Under the pieces are notes generated by a model. It saw nothing but the letters and a program-made list of their open reading frames with translations. It was not told the DNA's origin and did not search any database. From contig NZ_JAVIWJ010000001.1 of NCBI RefSeq assembly GCF_034314105.1, positions 3,952,001 through 4,016,000 of the forward strand: a stretch of DNA of 64,000 nucleotides, in the 5' to 3' direction. A program made the position numbers and the translations under genes. Below, in pieces: positions 26,489 through 36,727 of the stretch. The stretch comes from Pseudomonas sp. AB6 (GTDB lineage Bacteria > Pseudomonadota > Gammaproteobacteria > Pseudomonadales > Pseudomonadaceae). Within the stretch, counting starts at the first letter, position 1. Each line of letters begins with the position of its first letter.

Positions 26489-27804
26489 ACCCGCGTCTCG
26501 CCGCCGCAAAAGCACTCGCCGTAGTCCTCAGCGGCAAAGCTTCACTGAATAGCTCGCTGCCAAAACAACTGGATAACGTTGAAGCCCGTGATCGTGGGTT
26601 AACCCAGGATCTGGCCTTCGGCACGGCGCGTTGGCAACCAAGGCTGTCTGTGCTGGCAGCGAAACTGCTTCAAAAGCCGTTCAAAAGCGTTGATGCCGAT
26701 GTTGAAGCGCTGTTGCTGGTGGGGCTCTATCAATTGCTCTACACGCGTATTCCGGCGCACGCCGCCATTGGTGAAACCGTGGGTTGCGCCGACAAACTGA
26801 AAAAACCATGGGCCAAAGCGCTGATCAACGCCGTGCTGCGCCGCGCGCAACGGGAAAGTGAAGCGCTGTTTGTCGAACTGGAACATGACCCAGTGGTTCG
26901 CACCGCACACCCCCGCTGGTTGCAAAAAGCCTTGAAGGCGTATTGGCCGGAACAGTGGGAAGCTATCTGCGTGGCCAACAACGCTCATCCACCGATGATC
27001 TTGCGGGTCAATCGCCGTCACCACAGCCGTGACGCGTACATGCAACTATTACAGAGCGCAGGCATAGACGCTCACGCCTGCACGTTCAGCCAGGACGGCA
27101 TTGTGCTGAGCGAGCCATGCGATGTGCGTAACTTGCCGGGCTTTGCTGAGGGCTGGATCAGTGTTCAGGACGAAGCAGCGCAGCTGGCGGCGGACCTACT
27201 TGAGTTAGCCCCAGGCCAGCGGGTACTTGATGCCTGTTGCGCGCCAGGCGGCAAGACCTGTCACCTGCTTGAAGTCCAGCCGCAATTGGCCGGCGTGGTC
27301 GCAGTGGACCTGGAAGCCAAGCGTCTGGTACGGGTGAAGGAAAACCTGGAGCGTCTAGGCCTAAGCGCCGAACTGATCGCCGCAGATGCCCGCGAGACTC
27401 AGCAGTGGTGGGACGGCAAACTGTTCCAACGTATCCTGCTCGATGCGCCGTGTTCCGCTACGGGGGTGATTCGCCGCCACCCAGATATCAAGCTCGCCCG
27501 TCAGGCCGACGACATCCCGGCTCTAGCCAAGCTGCAGGGTGAACTGCTCGACGCGTTGTGGCCAACCCTAGACGTCGGCGGCATCCTGCTCTACGCCACC
27601 TGTTCAACGTTGCCAATGGAAAACACCGAGGTGGTCGACGCGTTTCTAGCTCGTACATCGGGTGCACGGGAATTGGATATCGCTGGGCAGCTCGGCCAAC
27701 AACCACCCGGTTTGAAGCAGCCGCATGGTCGTCAGCTGCTGCCTCAAGAGGGCGGTCACGATGGGTTTTACTACGCCAAGTTGATCAAGATCGCAGCGAA
27801 TTAA
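26485..27804 (+). CDS. rsmB: 16S rRNA m5C967 methyltransferase
   Basis: Methylates C967 of 16S rRNA. 439 aa: an N-terminal NusB-like domain (about 1-140) and a C-terminal Rossmann methyltransferase with the SAM motif CCAPGGKT and two catalytic cysteines (Cys323 in DAPCSATG, Cys373 in YATCST). In P. aeruginosa trkA lies next to rsmB; here the next gene is instead the convergent acyltransferase, 43 bases away. Confidence 0.97.
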   Translation: MNPRLAAAKALAVVLSGKASLNSSLPKQLDNVEARDRGLTQDLAFGTARWQPRLSVLAAKLLQKPFKSVDADVEALLLVGLYQLLYTRIPAHAAIGETVGCADKLKKPWAKALINAVLRRAQRESEALFVELEHDPVVRTAHPRWLQKALKAYWPEQWEAICVANNAHPPMILRVNRRHHSRDAYMQLLQSAGIDAHACTFSQDGIVLSEPCDVRNLPGFAEGWISVQDEAAQLAADLLELAPGQRVLDACCAPGGKTCHLLEVQPQLAGVVAVDLEAKRLVRVKENLERLGLSAELIAADARETQQWWDGKLFQRILLDAPCSATGVIRRHPDIKLARQADDIPALAKLQGELLDALWPTLDVGGILLYATCSTLPMENTEVVDAFLARTSGARELDIAGQLGQQPPGLKQPHGRQLLPQEGGHDGFYYAKLIKIAAN

Positions 27805-27847
27805 ATAATCCTTCTGTAGATCCACGGCCCGGCGGTTATCTTGTCTT

Positions 27848-28735
27848 TCAATACCAGCGCTCTTCCCCAGCCGGGCGCCTTCTGAAGCGCTTCATCGTCC
27901 ACATGTACTGGCTCGGATAAGCCCGCACGTACTTCTCGACGACTTTGCTCATGGCCGCCACTGACGTGGCGGTGTCGGTGCTGTACATCGCTTCCGGTGC
28001 AGCTTCCAGAACCACTTTGTAGCCGGAACCATCGGGCAGGCGCATGGCGTGGAGGAACACGCCGACTGCTTTACCGCCAGCCAACATATTCGGCACAAAC
28101 TTGCTGGTTAACGCCTGAACAGCAAAGAACGGTACAAAGATCCCCGCAGACTCAGCCGGCTCGGGGTCAGCCGGAATACCCACCGAACCGCCTTTACGCA
28201 CCTCTTTGATGACGCTGAGAATCCCTTCCTTGGTCGACGCGGCCACGCGGTTGCCCAACTGCACGCGCTGTTTGCGCAGCAAGTCATCCACAGCTTTGAG
28301 CTTGGGCGGACGATAAAAAATGATGGGTTTGCACTGGTTGCAGTAGAAGTGGTTCAACACCTCCCAGTTGCCCAAGTGGCTAGTGATGCCGACCACGCCC
28401 TTACCCGACGCCAACGCCGCTTCCAACACTTCAAGCCCTTCGACTTCGCGCACCAGATCAATCGACTTCTGAGCGGGCCAAATCCAGGCACAGGCGCTTT
28501 CAGTCAACGTCTTGCCGATGTCCATCAGGCTGCGGCCAACCAATTGCTCGCGCTCGACCGAGTCCATTTCCGGAAAGCATTTGGAAAGATTGATGCGCAC
28601 GATTTCACGTGAGCGATTGGGGGTTTTCCACATCAGCCAACCAATAGCCGCGCCAACCCACTGCACCACTCGCCATGGCAGCAACGCAAATAACCGTAAA
28701 AGCCCAACTAGAAGGGCACCTTTAAACTTATCCAC
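27848..28735 (-). CDS. Lipid A lauroyl acyltransferase (HtrB/LpxL family)
   Basis: A 295-aa inner-membrane acyltransferase with an N-terminal hydrophobic anchor and the catalytic HLGNWE motif (His120 to Glu125). It matches PA0011 (HtrB1), which adds a secondary acyl chain to lipid A. The start is GTG at 28735; those bases also form a DnaA 9-mer (28728-28736), probably by chance since they encode the first residues. It is convergent with rsmB. Confidence 0.9.
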   Translation of the reverse strand: MDKFKGALLVGLLRLFALLPWRVVQWVGAAIGWLMWKTPNRSREIVRINLSKCFPEMDSVEREQLVGRSLMDIGKTLTESACAWIWPAQKSIDLVREVEGLEVLEAALASGKGVVGITSHLGNWEVLNHFYCNQCKPIIFYRPPKLKAVDDLLRKQRVQLGNRVAASTKEGILSVIKEVRKGGSVGIPADPEPAESAGIFVPFFAVQALTSKFVPNMLAGGKAVGVFLHAMRLPDGSGYKVVLEAAPEAMYSTDTATSVAAMSKVVEKYVRAYPSQYMWTMKRFRRRPAGEERWY

Positions 28736-28773
28736 AAATCACTCCTGAATTCGCAAGGCCACCATTGTAACCA

Positions 28774-29325
28774 TCAGCGGCCGAGGACGGCGTATCGATC
28801 ACAGTCCAGGGTGTGATCCATGACCATGCCCGAGGACTGCATGAAAGCGTAACAAATGGTCGGCCCGACGAAGGTAAAACCCGCTTTCTTCATTGCTTTG
28901 CTCATCACCTCCGCTTGCGGTGTGATTGCCGGGACTTCGCTGCGGTCTTTAAAGTGGTTGGTCTTTGGCTCGCCGCCAACAAAAGACCATAACCAAGTCA
29001 CTGGGTCGTCTTGCGCCAACCAGGCTTGAGCGTTGCGCCGCGCGGCGTTGAGCTTCAGACGATTGCGAATGATGCCCGGCTCAAGCATCAGTGTTTCCAG
29101 GTACTCGTCGCTCATCTGCGCAATTTTGTGCACGTCAAAGCCGAACATGACTTCACGATAACGAGCGCGTTTCTTCAAAATCGTGATCCATGAGAGCCCT
29201 GCTTGGAACCCTTCGAGCAATAACAACTCGAAGAGCTTCTGCGCATCGCGCAAAGGCACTCCCCACTCTTGATCGTGATAATCGATATACAGCGGGTCTT
29301 CGTTGCACCAAAAGCAGCGTGGCAT
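28774..29325 (-). CDS. tag: DNA-3-methyladenine glycosylase I
   Basis: Excises 3-methyladenine from alkylated DNA. 183 aa, with the Tag zinc ligands Cys4 and His17 near the N-terminus and His171 and Cys175 near the C-terminus, and the helix-hairpin-helix region. Key matches are DPLYIDYHDQEWGVP, GLSWITILKKR and ICYAFMQ. It is transcribed divergently from glyQ and towards the acyltransferase. Confidence 0.96.
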   Translation of the reverse strand: MPRCFWCNEDPLYIDYHDQEWGVPLRDAQKLFELLLLEGFQAGLSWITILKKRARYREVMFGFDVHKIAQMSDEYLETLMLEPGIIRNRLKLNAARRNAQAWLAQDDPVTWLWSFVGGEPKTNHFKDRSEVPAITPQAEVMSKAMKKAGFTFVGPTICYAFMQSSGMVMDHTLDCDRYAVLGR

Positions 29326-29404
29326 AAGCCTCCAAGGGTCGAGCCGCAGCCGAATCGGGTATACTCCCGCTCTTTAAATCGCAGCCCCAGTACAGGTGAA
29401 TTTC

Positions 29405-30348
<944 letters not shown>

Positions 30349-30352
<4 letters not shown>

Positions 30353-32403
30353 GTGCTCAAGATTTCCTGGTTGAATTGGGCACCGAAGAACTGCCTCCAA
30401 AAGCCCTGAGCATTCTGGGTGACGCGTTCCTGGCCGGTATCGAAAAAGGCTTGCAAGCCGCCGGCCTGAGTTTCACCGCCAAACATGTTTACGCTGCACC
30501 GCGTCGTCTGGCCGTGTTGATCACGCAACTGGCGACACAGCAGGAAGACCGCAGCGTTAATCTGGACGGGCCGCCACGTCAGGCCGCGTTCGACGCCGAC
30601 GGCAATCCAACCCAAGCCGCACTGGGCTTCGCCAAGAAGTGTGGTGTTGAGCTAAGCGAAATCGATCAGAGCGGGCCAAAACTGCGTTTCAGCCAGAACA
30701 TCGTTGGCAAACCCACGATCAGTTTGCTGCCTACCATCGTTGAAGACTCGCTCAATGACCTGCCAATTCCGAAACGCATGCGTTGGGGTGCACGCAAGGA
30801 AGAATTCGTTCGCCCAACCCAATGGCTGGTGATGCTGTTCGGTGATCACGTGATCGACTGCACGATCCTCGCTCAAAAGGCCGGTCGCGATTCCCGTGGT
30901 CACCGTTTCCATCACCCGGAAAACGTGCGTATCACCTCGCCTGCCAATTACTTGCAAGACCTGCGTGCTGCTTATGTATTGGCTGACTTTACTGAGCGCC
31001 GTGAGCTGATCAGCAAGCGTGTTGCTGAACTGGCCACCCAGCACGAAGGCACTGCCATCGTGCCGCCAAGCCTACTCGACGAAGTCACCGGGCTTGTCGA
31101 ATGGCCGGTGCCACTGGTGTGTTCGTTCGAAGAGCGCTTCCTTGAAGTGCCGCAAGAAGCCTTGATCATCACCATGCAGGACAACCAGAAATATTTCTGC
31201 CTGTTGGATGCCGAGGGTAAGTTGCTGCCGCGTTTCATTACCGTGGCCAACATCGAAAGCAAAGACCCGGCGCAAATCTTGTCGGGTAATGAGAAAGTGG
31301 TTCGCCCGCGCCTCACTGATGCTGAGTTCTTCTTCAAGCAAGACAAAAAACAGAAGCTGGAAACCTTCAACCAACGCCTGCAAAACGTCGTTTTTCAGGC
31401 GCAGTTGGGCAGCGTGTTCGACAAAGCCGAACGTGTTTCGAAGCTTTCAGCTTTCATTGCTTCGCGCATCGGCGGCGACGCACTGCGCGCCGGCCGTGCA
31501 GGTCTGCTGTCGAAGTGTGATTTGGCGACTGAGATGGTCGGCGAATTCCCGGAGATGCAAGGCGTTGCCGGTTATTACTACGCCACGGCAGACGGCGAGC
31601 CTGAAGACGTTGCGCTGGCCTTGAACGAGCAATACATGCCGCGCGGCGCCGGTGCTGAACTGCCAAGTACCCTGACCGGTGCAGCAGTGGCAATTGCCGA
31701 CAAGCTCGACACCCTGGTCGGAATTTTCGGTATTGGCATGCTGCCCACCGGTAGCAAAGACCCGTATGCGCTGCGCCGCGCTGCATTGGGCGTGCTGCGG
31801 ATTCTGATCGACAAGAAACTGGACCTGGATCTGGTGCAGACCGTGGCGTTTGCCGTTAGCCAGTTTGGCAGCAAGATCAAACCAGCTGGCTTAGCCGATC
31901 AAGTGCTGGAATTCATCTTCGACCGCCTGCGTGCGCGTTATGAAGATGAAGGCGTTGATGTTTCTGTGTACCTGTCAGTACGCGCACTGAAACCAGCGTC
32001 AGCCCTGGATTTCGATCAGCGGGTTCAAGCCGTTCAAGCGTTCCGCAAATTGCCTGAGGCCGCAGCCCTGGCCGCTGTGAACAAGCGTGTGTCGAACCTG
32101 TTGAGCAAAGCGCAGGGCGGGATTTCCAGCGCGGTCGAACCTAAATACTTCGATAACGCCAATGAGTTCTCGCTGTATTCGGCGATTCAACAAGCCGACC
32201 AAGCTGTTCAACCGATGGCCGCTTCGCGTCAGTACACAGAAGCTTTGGGCCGTCTGGCGGCACTGCGCGAACCGGTTGATGCGTTCTTCGAAGCGGTAAT
32301 GGTCAATGCAGAAGACGCCAGCGTGCGCGCAAACCGTTATGCATTACTGGCTCGCTTGCGCGGCTTGTTCCTCGGCGTCGCCGATATATCGTTGCTGGGC
32401 TAA
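30349..32403 (+). CDS. glyS: Glycyl-tRNA synthetase beta subunit
   Basis: tRNA-binding subunit of GlyRS. 684 aa of normal length, beginning SAQDFLVELGTEELPPKAL with a conserved core (KRMRWG, HRFHHPE) and a C-terminal DALR-like anticodon-binding region. ATGA overlap with glyQ indicates coupled translation. Confidence 0.97.
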
Positions 32404-32421
32404 CGCAAGGGGCTGACAGGC

Positions 32422-32961
32422 GTGAAGTTGCTGATTCTTGATCGGGACGGGGTGATCAACTATGACTCCGACGCTTACATCAAATCGGTGGAAGAATGGC
32501 TGCCCATTCCCGGCTCGATGGAGGCTATCGCGCAATTGAGCAAAGCCGGCTGGACGGTGGCAGTCGCCACCAACCAGTCGGGAATAGCCCGCGGGTTTTA
32601 CGACATCGCCACCCTTGATGCGATGCACGTGCGATTGCGTGAATTAGTGGCAGAGCAGGGCGGCGAAATGGGTTTGATCGTGTATTGCCCACACGGCCCC
32701 GACGACGGCTGCGATTGCCGCAAGCCAAAACCGGGCATGCTCACCACTATCGCCAGGCATTATTCGGCTAATCTGGCGGGTGTGTGGTTTGTTGGCGACA
32801 CCAGGGGTGACTTGGACGCGGCATTAGCCGTCGACTGTCAGCCCGTGTTAGTGAAGACCGGCAAAGGTTTGAGGACGATGAATACTCCTTTGCCTGCCAG
32901 CACATTGATTTTTGACGATCTGGCGGCAGTTGCCGCGGACCTTATTCAACAGCGTAAATAG
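32422..32961 (+). CDS. gmhB: D-glycero-beta-D-manno-heptose-1,7-bisphosphate 7-phosphatase
   Basis: Dephosphorylates heptose bisphosphate in LPS core heptose synthesis. 179 aa HAD phosphatase with motif I DRDG (Asp7, Asp9) and the zinc-binding loop CPHGPDDGCDC (Cys89, His91, Cys97, Cys99) typical of GmhB. The start is GTG at 32422, 18 bases after glyS. It is followed by an acyltransferase gene, as in P. aeruginosa (PA0006-PA0005). Confidence 0.93.
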   Translation: MKLLILDRDGVINYDSDAYIKSVEEWLPIPGSMEAIAQLSKAGWTVAVATNQSGIARGFYDIATLDAMHVRLRELVAEQGGEMGLIVYCPHGPDDGCDCRKPKPGMLTTIARHYSANLAGVWFVGDTRGDLDAALAVDCQPVLVKTGKGLRTMNTPLPASTLIFDDLAAVAADLIQQRK

Positions 32962-32992
32962 ACGGGCGATGCCCGCAACGGTAAAAGCACTT

Positions 32993-33763
32993 ATGTCGAT
33001 CATGCAGGCAATCAGAACCTTCTTCTTTTACCTGCTGCTGGGCACCAGTTCACTGCTGTGGTGCACGCTGAGTTTCTTCATTGCCCCGTTTTTACCCTTC
33101 CGCATGCGCTATAGGTTCATCAATGTGTACTGGTGCCGCTGCGCGTTGTGGCTCACCAGGGTGTTTCTCAATATCCATGTAGATGTAAAGGGTCAGGAAA
33201 ACGTCCCGCAGCAGCCATGCGTAATTCTTTCCAATCACCAAAGCACATGGGAAACCTTTTTCCTCTCGGCGCATTTCGAACCGCTAAGCCAGGTACTCAA
33301 GCGTGAATTGTTGTACGTACCGTTTTTTGGATGGGCCATGGCCATGTTACGGCCCATCGCAATCAACCGCGACAACCCTAAAGCGGCGCTTAAGCACGTC
33401 GCCAAGCGCGGGGACGAGCTGCTAAAAGATGGCGTCTGGGTACTGATCTTTCCGGAAGGAACCCGCGTTCCGTTTGGCCAAGTAGGTAAGTTTTCACGCG
33501 GCGGAACAGCACTTGCGGTAAACGCAAATCTTCCCGTGCTGCCCATTGCGCACAACGCCGGTAAGTATTGGCCGAAGGAAGGATGGGCCAAGAGGGCCGG
33601 TACCATTGAAGTCGTCATTGGCGAACCGATGTATGCCGAGGGAACTGGTCCTAGAGCCATTGCAGCGCTCAACGAACGCGTTCAAGCTTGGAATGAATCA
33701 ACTCAACGGGCAATGGGTTCGGTAAACGCACCCTTGGTGAGCGGAGAAAATGCAGTCGTCTGA
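32993..33763 (+). CDS. 1-acyl-sn-glycerol-3-phosphate acyltransferase-like protein
   Basis: A membrane-bound LPLAT-family enzyme of about 256 aa, equivalent to PA0005. It has an N-terminal membrane helix, the active-site motif NHQSTWE (an HX4E variant of the usual HX4D) and FPEGTR. It probably adds an acyl chain to lysophosphatidic acid or a related lipid. I chose the ATG at 32993 (MSIMQAIRTFFFYLL), which matches the homologue; the frame opens further upstream at 32912. The neighbouring gmhB and lipid genes suggest an envelope-lipid theme. Confidence 0.88.
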   Translation: MSIMQAIRTFFFYLLLGTSSLLWCTLSFFIAPFLPFRMRYRFINVYWCRCALWLTRVFLNIHVDVKGQENVPQQPCVILSNHQSTWETFFLSAHFEPLSQVLKRELLYVPFFGWAMAMLRPIAINRDNPKAALKHVAKRGDELLKDGVWVLIFPEGTRVPFGQVGKFSRGGTALAVNANLPVLPIAHNAGKYWPKEGWAKRAGTIEVVIGEPMYAEGTGPRAIAALNERVQAWNESTQRAMGSVNAPLVSGENAVV

Positions 33764-33913
33764 TTTTGTGGATAACCTGTGCACCAATTTTGTGAATCTG
33801 GTGAAACACTGAGCTAATTCTTTGATTTAATTACTTATTTTTTACGTTCACTAACGAACTAAAACCGTGCATAAGTTTTTATAGGCTCGATTTTTGTTTG
33901 TTTTTTTATCCGG
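33764..33913. other. AT-rich gap with one DnaA box
   Basis: An AT-rich stretch (T-runs near 33890-33910) between convergent genes. It holds one perfect DnaA 9-mer, TGTGGATAA at 33767-33775. No gene, strong hairpin or insertion sequence was recognised. Confidence 0.5.
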
Positions 33914-36547
33914 TTATTTTTGCAGCAACAGCGCAACCAAAGCACTCCAACCGGTTTGATGAGACGCACCCAGCCCACGCCCCGTTTCACCATTAAAGTA
34001 TTCGTGAAAAAGCACGAGATCTCGACTTGCAGGATCCGCCTGCAGCTGTGGATACGCTGCCATGCTCGGGCGTCTTCCATTCTCGTCGAGCAGAAACAGA
34101 CGAGACAGGCGCTGGCTAAGTCCGTCAGTGACTTCGTCCAGTGATGAGAGAAATCCGGAGCCCGTCGGATATTCAACGAGAAAGTTGTCGTCGTAATAGC
34201 GATGAAATTCCCGCAGGGATTCGATCAGCATGTAATTCACTGGCATCCAGACCGGCCCCCTCCAATTCGAGTTCCCACCGTACAGCCGTGAGTTTGACTC
34301 CGCTGGCTGATAATTAGCGCACAGCATATTGCCGTTTATTTGCATGCCGAACGGCTTGTCCGCATAAGCCTTCGATAGCGAACGAATGCCGAATTCAGAC
34401 AAGAACTCATTTTCGTCGAGCATCCGCGACAGCAGGTCTTTAGTCCGCTGACCACGTAACAGTGCCAGTAAAAGTCGATTGCCTTTACCGGGTTCAGTCC
34501 AGCGGGAGATTAATCGGGCAAGGTCTGGGCGATGCCGGAGGAAGCCGAGCATCCGCTCACGCAACCCCGGCAAGCCCTCATGTTCGCGTTGCTCCAGCAC
34601 TTGAACTGCAAACAATGGCATCAATCCAACCAGCGAGCGAAGCCTTACCGGTTCAATACTGCCATCGGGGCGGTGCAGCACGTCGTAGAAAAATTTATCC
34701 TGCTCATCCCAAAGACCACCCGAACTGTCGTCACCTCGATTGATCGCGCCTGCGATGTACAAAAAATGCTCAAAAAACTTAACCGAGATATCGACATACA
34801 CCGCGTTGCGTTTCGCCAACTCCAGGGCAATTCGCATCATGTCCAAAGCATAGGCCGCAACCCATGCGGTACCGTCAGCTTGATCCAACTCGTAACCCGG
34901 TGCCATGGCCGCAGATCGATCAAACAGCGCAATATTGTCCAGGCCCAGAAAGCCGCCTTGAAACACGTTGCGGCCTTCGCTGTCTTTGCGGTTGACCCAC
35001 CAGGAAAAATTCAACAACAACTTGTGGAATATTCGCTCGAGAAAATCCAGATCACCGACACCCGTCAGCTGTTTTTCCTGCTGATAAACCCGCCATGACG
35101 CCCAGGCGTGAACGGGTGGATTAGCGTCATCGAAACGCCACTCGTAGGCCGGCAATTGCCCGTTAGGGTGCATGAAACGGTCTTTCACCAACAGCAACAG
35201 CTGGTCCTTGGCAAATACCGGATCAATCAACGCAAACGCTACCGCCTGGAATGCTAGGTCCCAAGAGGCGTACCACGGGTATTCCCATTTATCGGGCATG
35301 GAAACAATGTCGAAATTAGAAAGATGTCGCCAATGAGTGTTACGAACTCCAGCACGTTCAGGCGGTGGCGGCGGTTGTGTTGAGTCACCGTTCAGCCAAC
35401 GGTTCACGTCGAAATAATACAATTGCTTCGACCAGAGCAATCCCGCCAATGCTTGGCGTTGAACGTTACGAGCGTCAGCGTCCTTCTGGTTATGCTGCAG
35501 CGCTACGTAATAATCGTCGGCTTGCTTACGGCACAGATCCACAAGCTTTCTACCATTTACTGCCTCCGCATCGTAGGGAGCAAAACGCAGATAAATAACC
35601 TCTGTTTCCCGGCCTTTTAGTTCGAGTACGAAATGCGCTGCGGCGCGCGTTCCTTTATCGCGATGAACAGCCTTGGCGTTTCCGTCTACTACACAGTCAT
35701 TGATGCCATCCTTGAATGGTCCGCTCGCCCATTCACCGCTCAACCGAGGAGTGTTGGTTTCGTTTTCACAGAACAGCCATTCACAGGTTTGCGGACCCCA
35801 GGCGGTAGCGACTCTATTTGGCTGCTGGGGATAACTCGCAAGGACTTGCTGATCTTGCAGAACCAAGGCAGGGCGTTCGGCTGAATCACCCCAACTCCAG
35901 GTATTACGCGCCCAGACATGCGGCAGGACATGCAAGCGTGCGGATTTTTCAGAGCGATTTTCCACGGTGATCCGCATGAATATATCGTCGGGGGTGTTCT
36001 TGGCGTATTCGATGGTTACGTCGAAGTAATTGTTGTCATCGAATACGCCGGTATCCAGTACTTCGTACTCCGAATCGTTCAGGCCGCGCCGGCCGTTTTC
36101 TTGTACCAAATCATCGTAGGGAAATGCCGAGTGCGGGTATTTGTAAAGCATGCGCATGTAGGCGTGGCTGGGGACACCATCGACATGGAAATACAGCTCT
36201 TTGACGTCCTCACCGTGATTGCCTTCTGAGTTATTCAGACCGAACAGCCGCTCCTTTATAATCGGATCACGCTCGTTCCACAGCGCAAGCCCCAGGCACC
36301 AGCGTTGCGCTTTGTCAGAAAAGCCCGCGAGCCCATCCTCCCCCCACCGATACGCGCGGCTACGGGCGTGATCATGTGGGAAGTAACGCCAGGCATCCCC
36401 ATCAGCGCTGTAATCCTCACGCACCGTACCCCACTGACGGTCACTGAGATACGGCCCCCACTCACGCCAACGGTCAGAATCATCGCCCGATAGGCGTTGG
36501 CTTTCGACAGTTTCAAGGAGCGGGTTTGGATTGGTCTCAACAGTCAT
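33914..36547 (-). CDS. GH63-type glycosidase (MGH1-like)
   Basis: An 877-aa protein resembling cytosolic bacterial GH63/MGH1-like glucosidases: an N-terminal beta-sandwich region (EWGPYLSDRQWGTVREDYSADG, LFCENETNT), then an (alpha/alpha)6 barrel (KWEYPWYASWDLAFQAVAFAL, GGFLGLDNIALFDRS, NWRGPVWMPVNYMLIESL). The acidic residues in WYASWD and the RGPVW region would be catalytic by family analogy. No signal peptide is visible. It sits alone between the acyltransferase and gyrB, where other pseudomonads lack a gene, so it looks like an added gene. The substrate is unknown; an alpha-glucoside, trehalose-related or mannosylglycerate-type sugar is possible. Confidence 0.83.
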   Translation of the reverse strand: MTVETNPNPLLETVESQRLSGDDSDRWREWGPYLSDRQWGTVREDYSADGDAWRYFPHDHARSRAYRWGEDGLAGFSDKAQRWCLGLALWNERDPIIKERLFGLNNSEGNHGEDVKELYFHVDGVPSHAYMRMLYKYPHSAFPYDDLVQENGRRGLNDSEYEVLDTGVFDDNNYFDVTIEYAKNTPDDIFMRITVENRSEKSARLHVLPHVWARNTWSWGDSAERPALVLQDQQVLASYPQQPNRVATAWGPQTCEWLFCENETNTPRLSGEWASGPFKDGINDCVVDGNAKAVHRDKGTRAAAHFVLELKGRETEVIYLRFAPYDAEAVNGRKLVDLCRKQADDYYVALQHNQKDADARNVQRQALAGLLWSKQLYYFDVNRWLNGDSTQPPPPPERAGVRNTHWRHLSNFDIVSMPDKWEYPWYASWDLAFQAVAFALIDPVFAKDQLLLLVKDRFMHPNGQLPAYEWRFDDANPPVHAWASWRVYQQEKQLTGVGDLDFLERIFHKLLLNFSWWVNRKDSEGRNVFQGGFLGLDNIALFDRSAAMAPGYELDQADGTAWVAAYALDMMRIALELAKRNAVYVDISVKFFEHFLYIAGAINRGDDSSGGLWDEQDKFFYDVLHRPDGSIEPVRLRSLVGLMPLFAVQVLEQREHEGLPGLRERMLGFLRHRPDLARLISRWTEPGKGNRLLLALLRGQRTKDLLSRMLDENEFLSEFGIRSLSKAYADKPFGMQINGNMLCANYQPAESNSRLYGGNSNWRGPVWMPVNYMLIESLREFHRYYDDNFLVEYPTGSGFLSSLDEVTDGLSQRLSRLFLLDENGRRPSMAAYPQLQADPASRDLVLFHEYFNGETGRGLGASHQTGWSALVALLLQK

Positions 36548-36679
36548 CGATACGTCCAGGGAGGTTGGATGTTCCCCAGTGTAAGGTGCTAGGGACTGTT
36601 GAGGCAGTGTTTAGAGTTATTTGTTCAAGTGGGATTCAGCGATGTTCTATAGCAGCTCAAGCTTACATAAATCCACATA

Positions 36680-36710
36680 GCAAAACCCCAGCACCAAGGC
36701 TGGGGTTTGC
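36680..36710 (-). terminator. gyrB terminator
   Basis: Stem GCTGGGG/CCCCAGC with flanking CAAAA and TTTG, placed 18 bases past the gyrB stop. On the minus strand it ends in a T-rich run, as expected for a Rho-independent terminator. Confidence 0.85.
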
Positions 36711-36727
36711 TTAGCGAATCTAACCTC

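Noticed and set aside
28728..28736. DnaA 9-mer at the start of the lipid A acyltransferase as an origin element
   Set aside because: It encodes the first codons of the protein (GTG GAT AAG) and is isolated; listed only in the box census.
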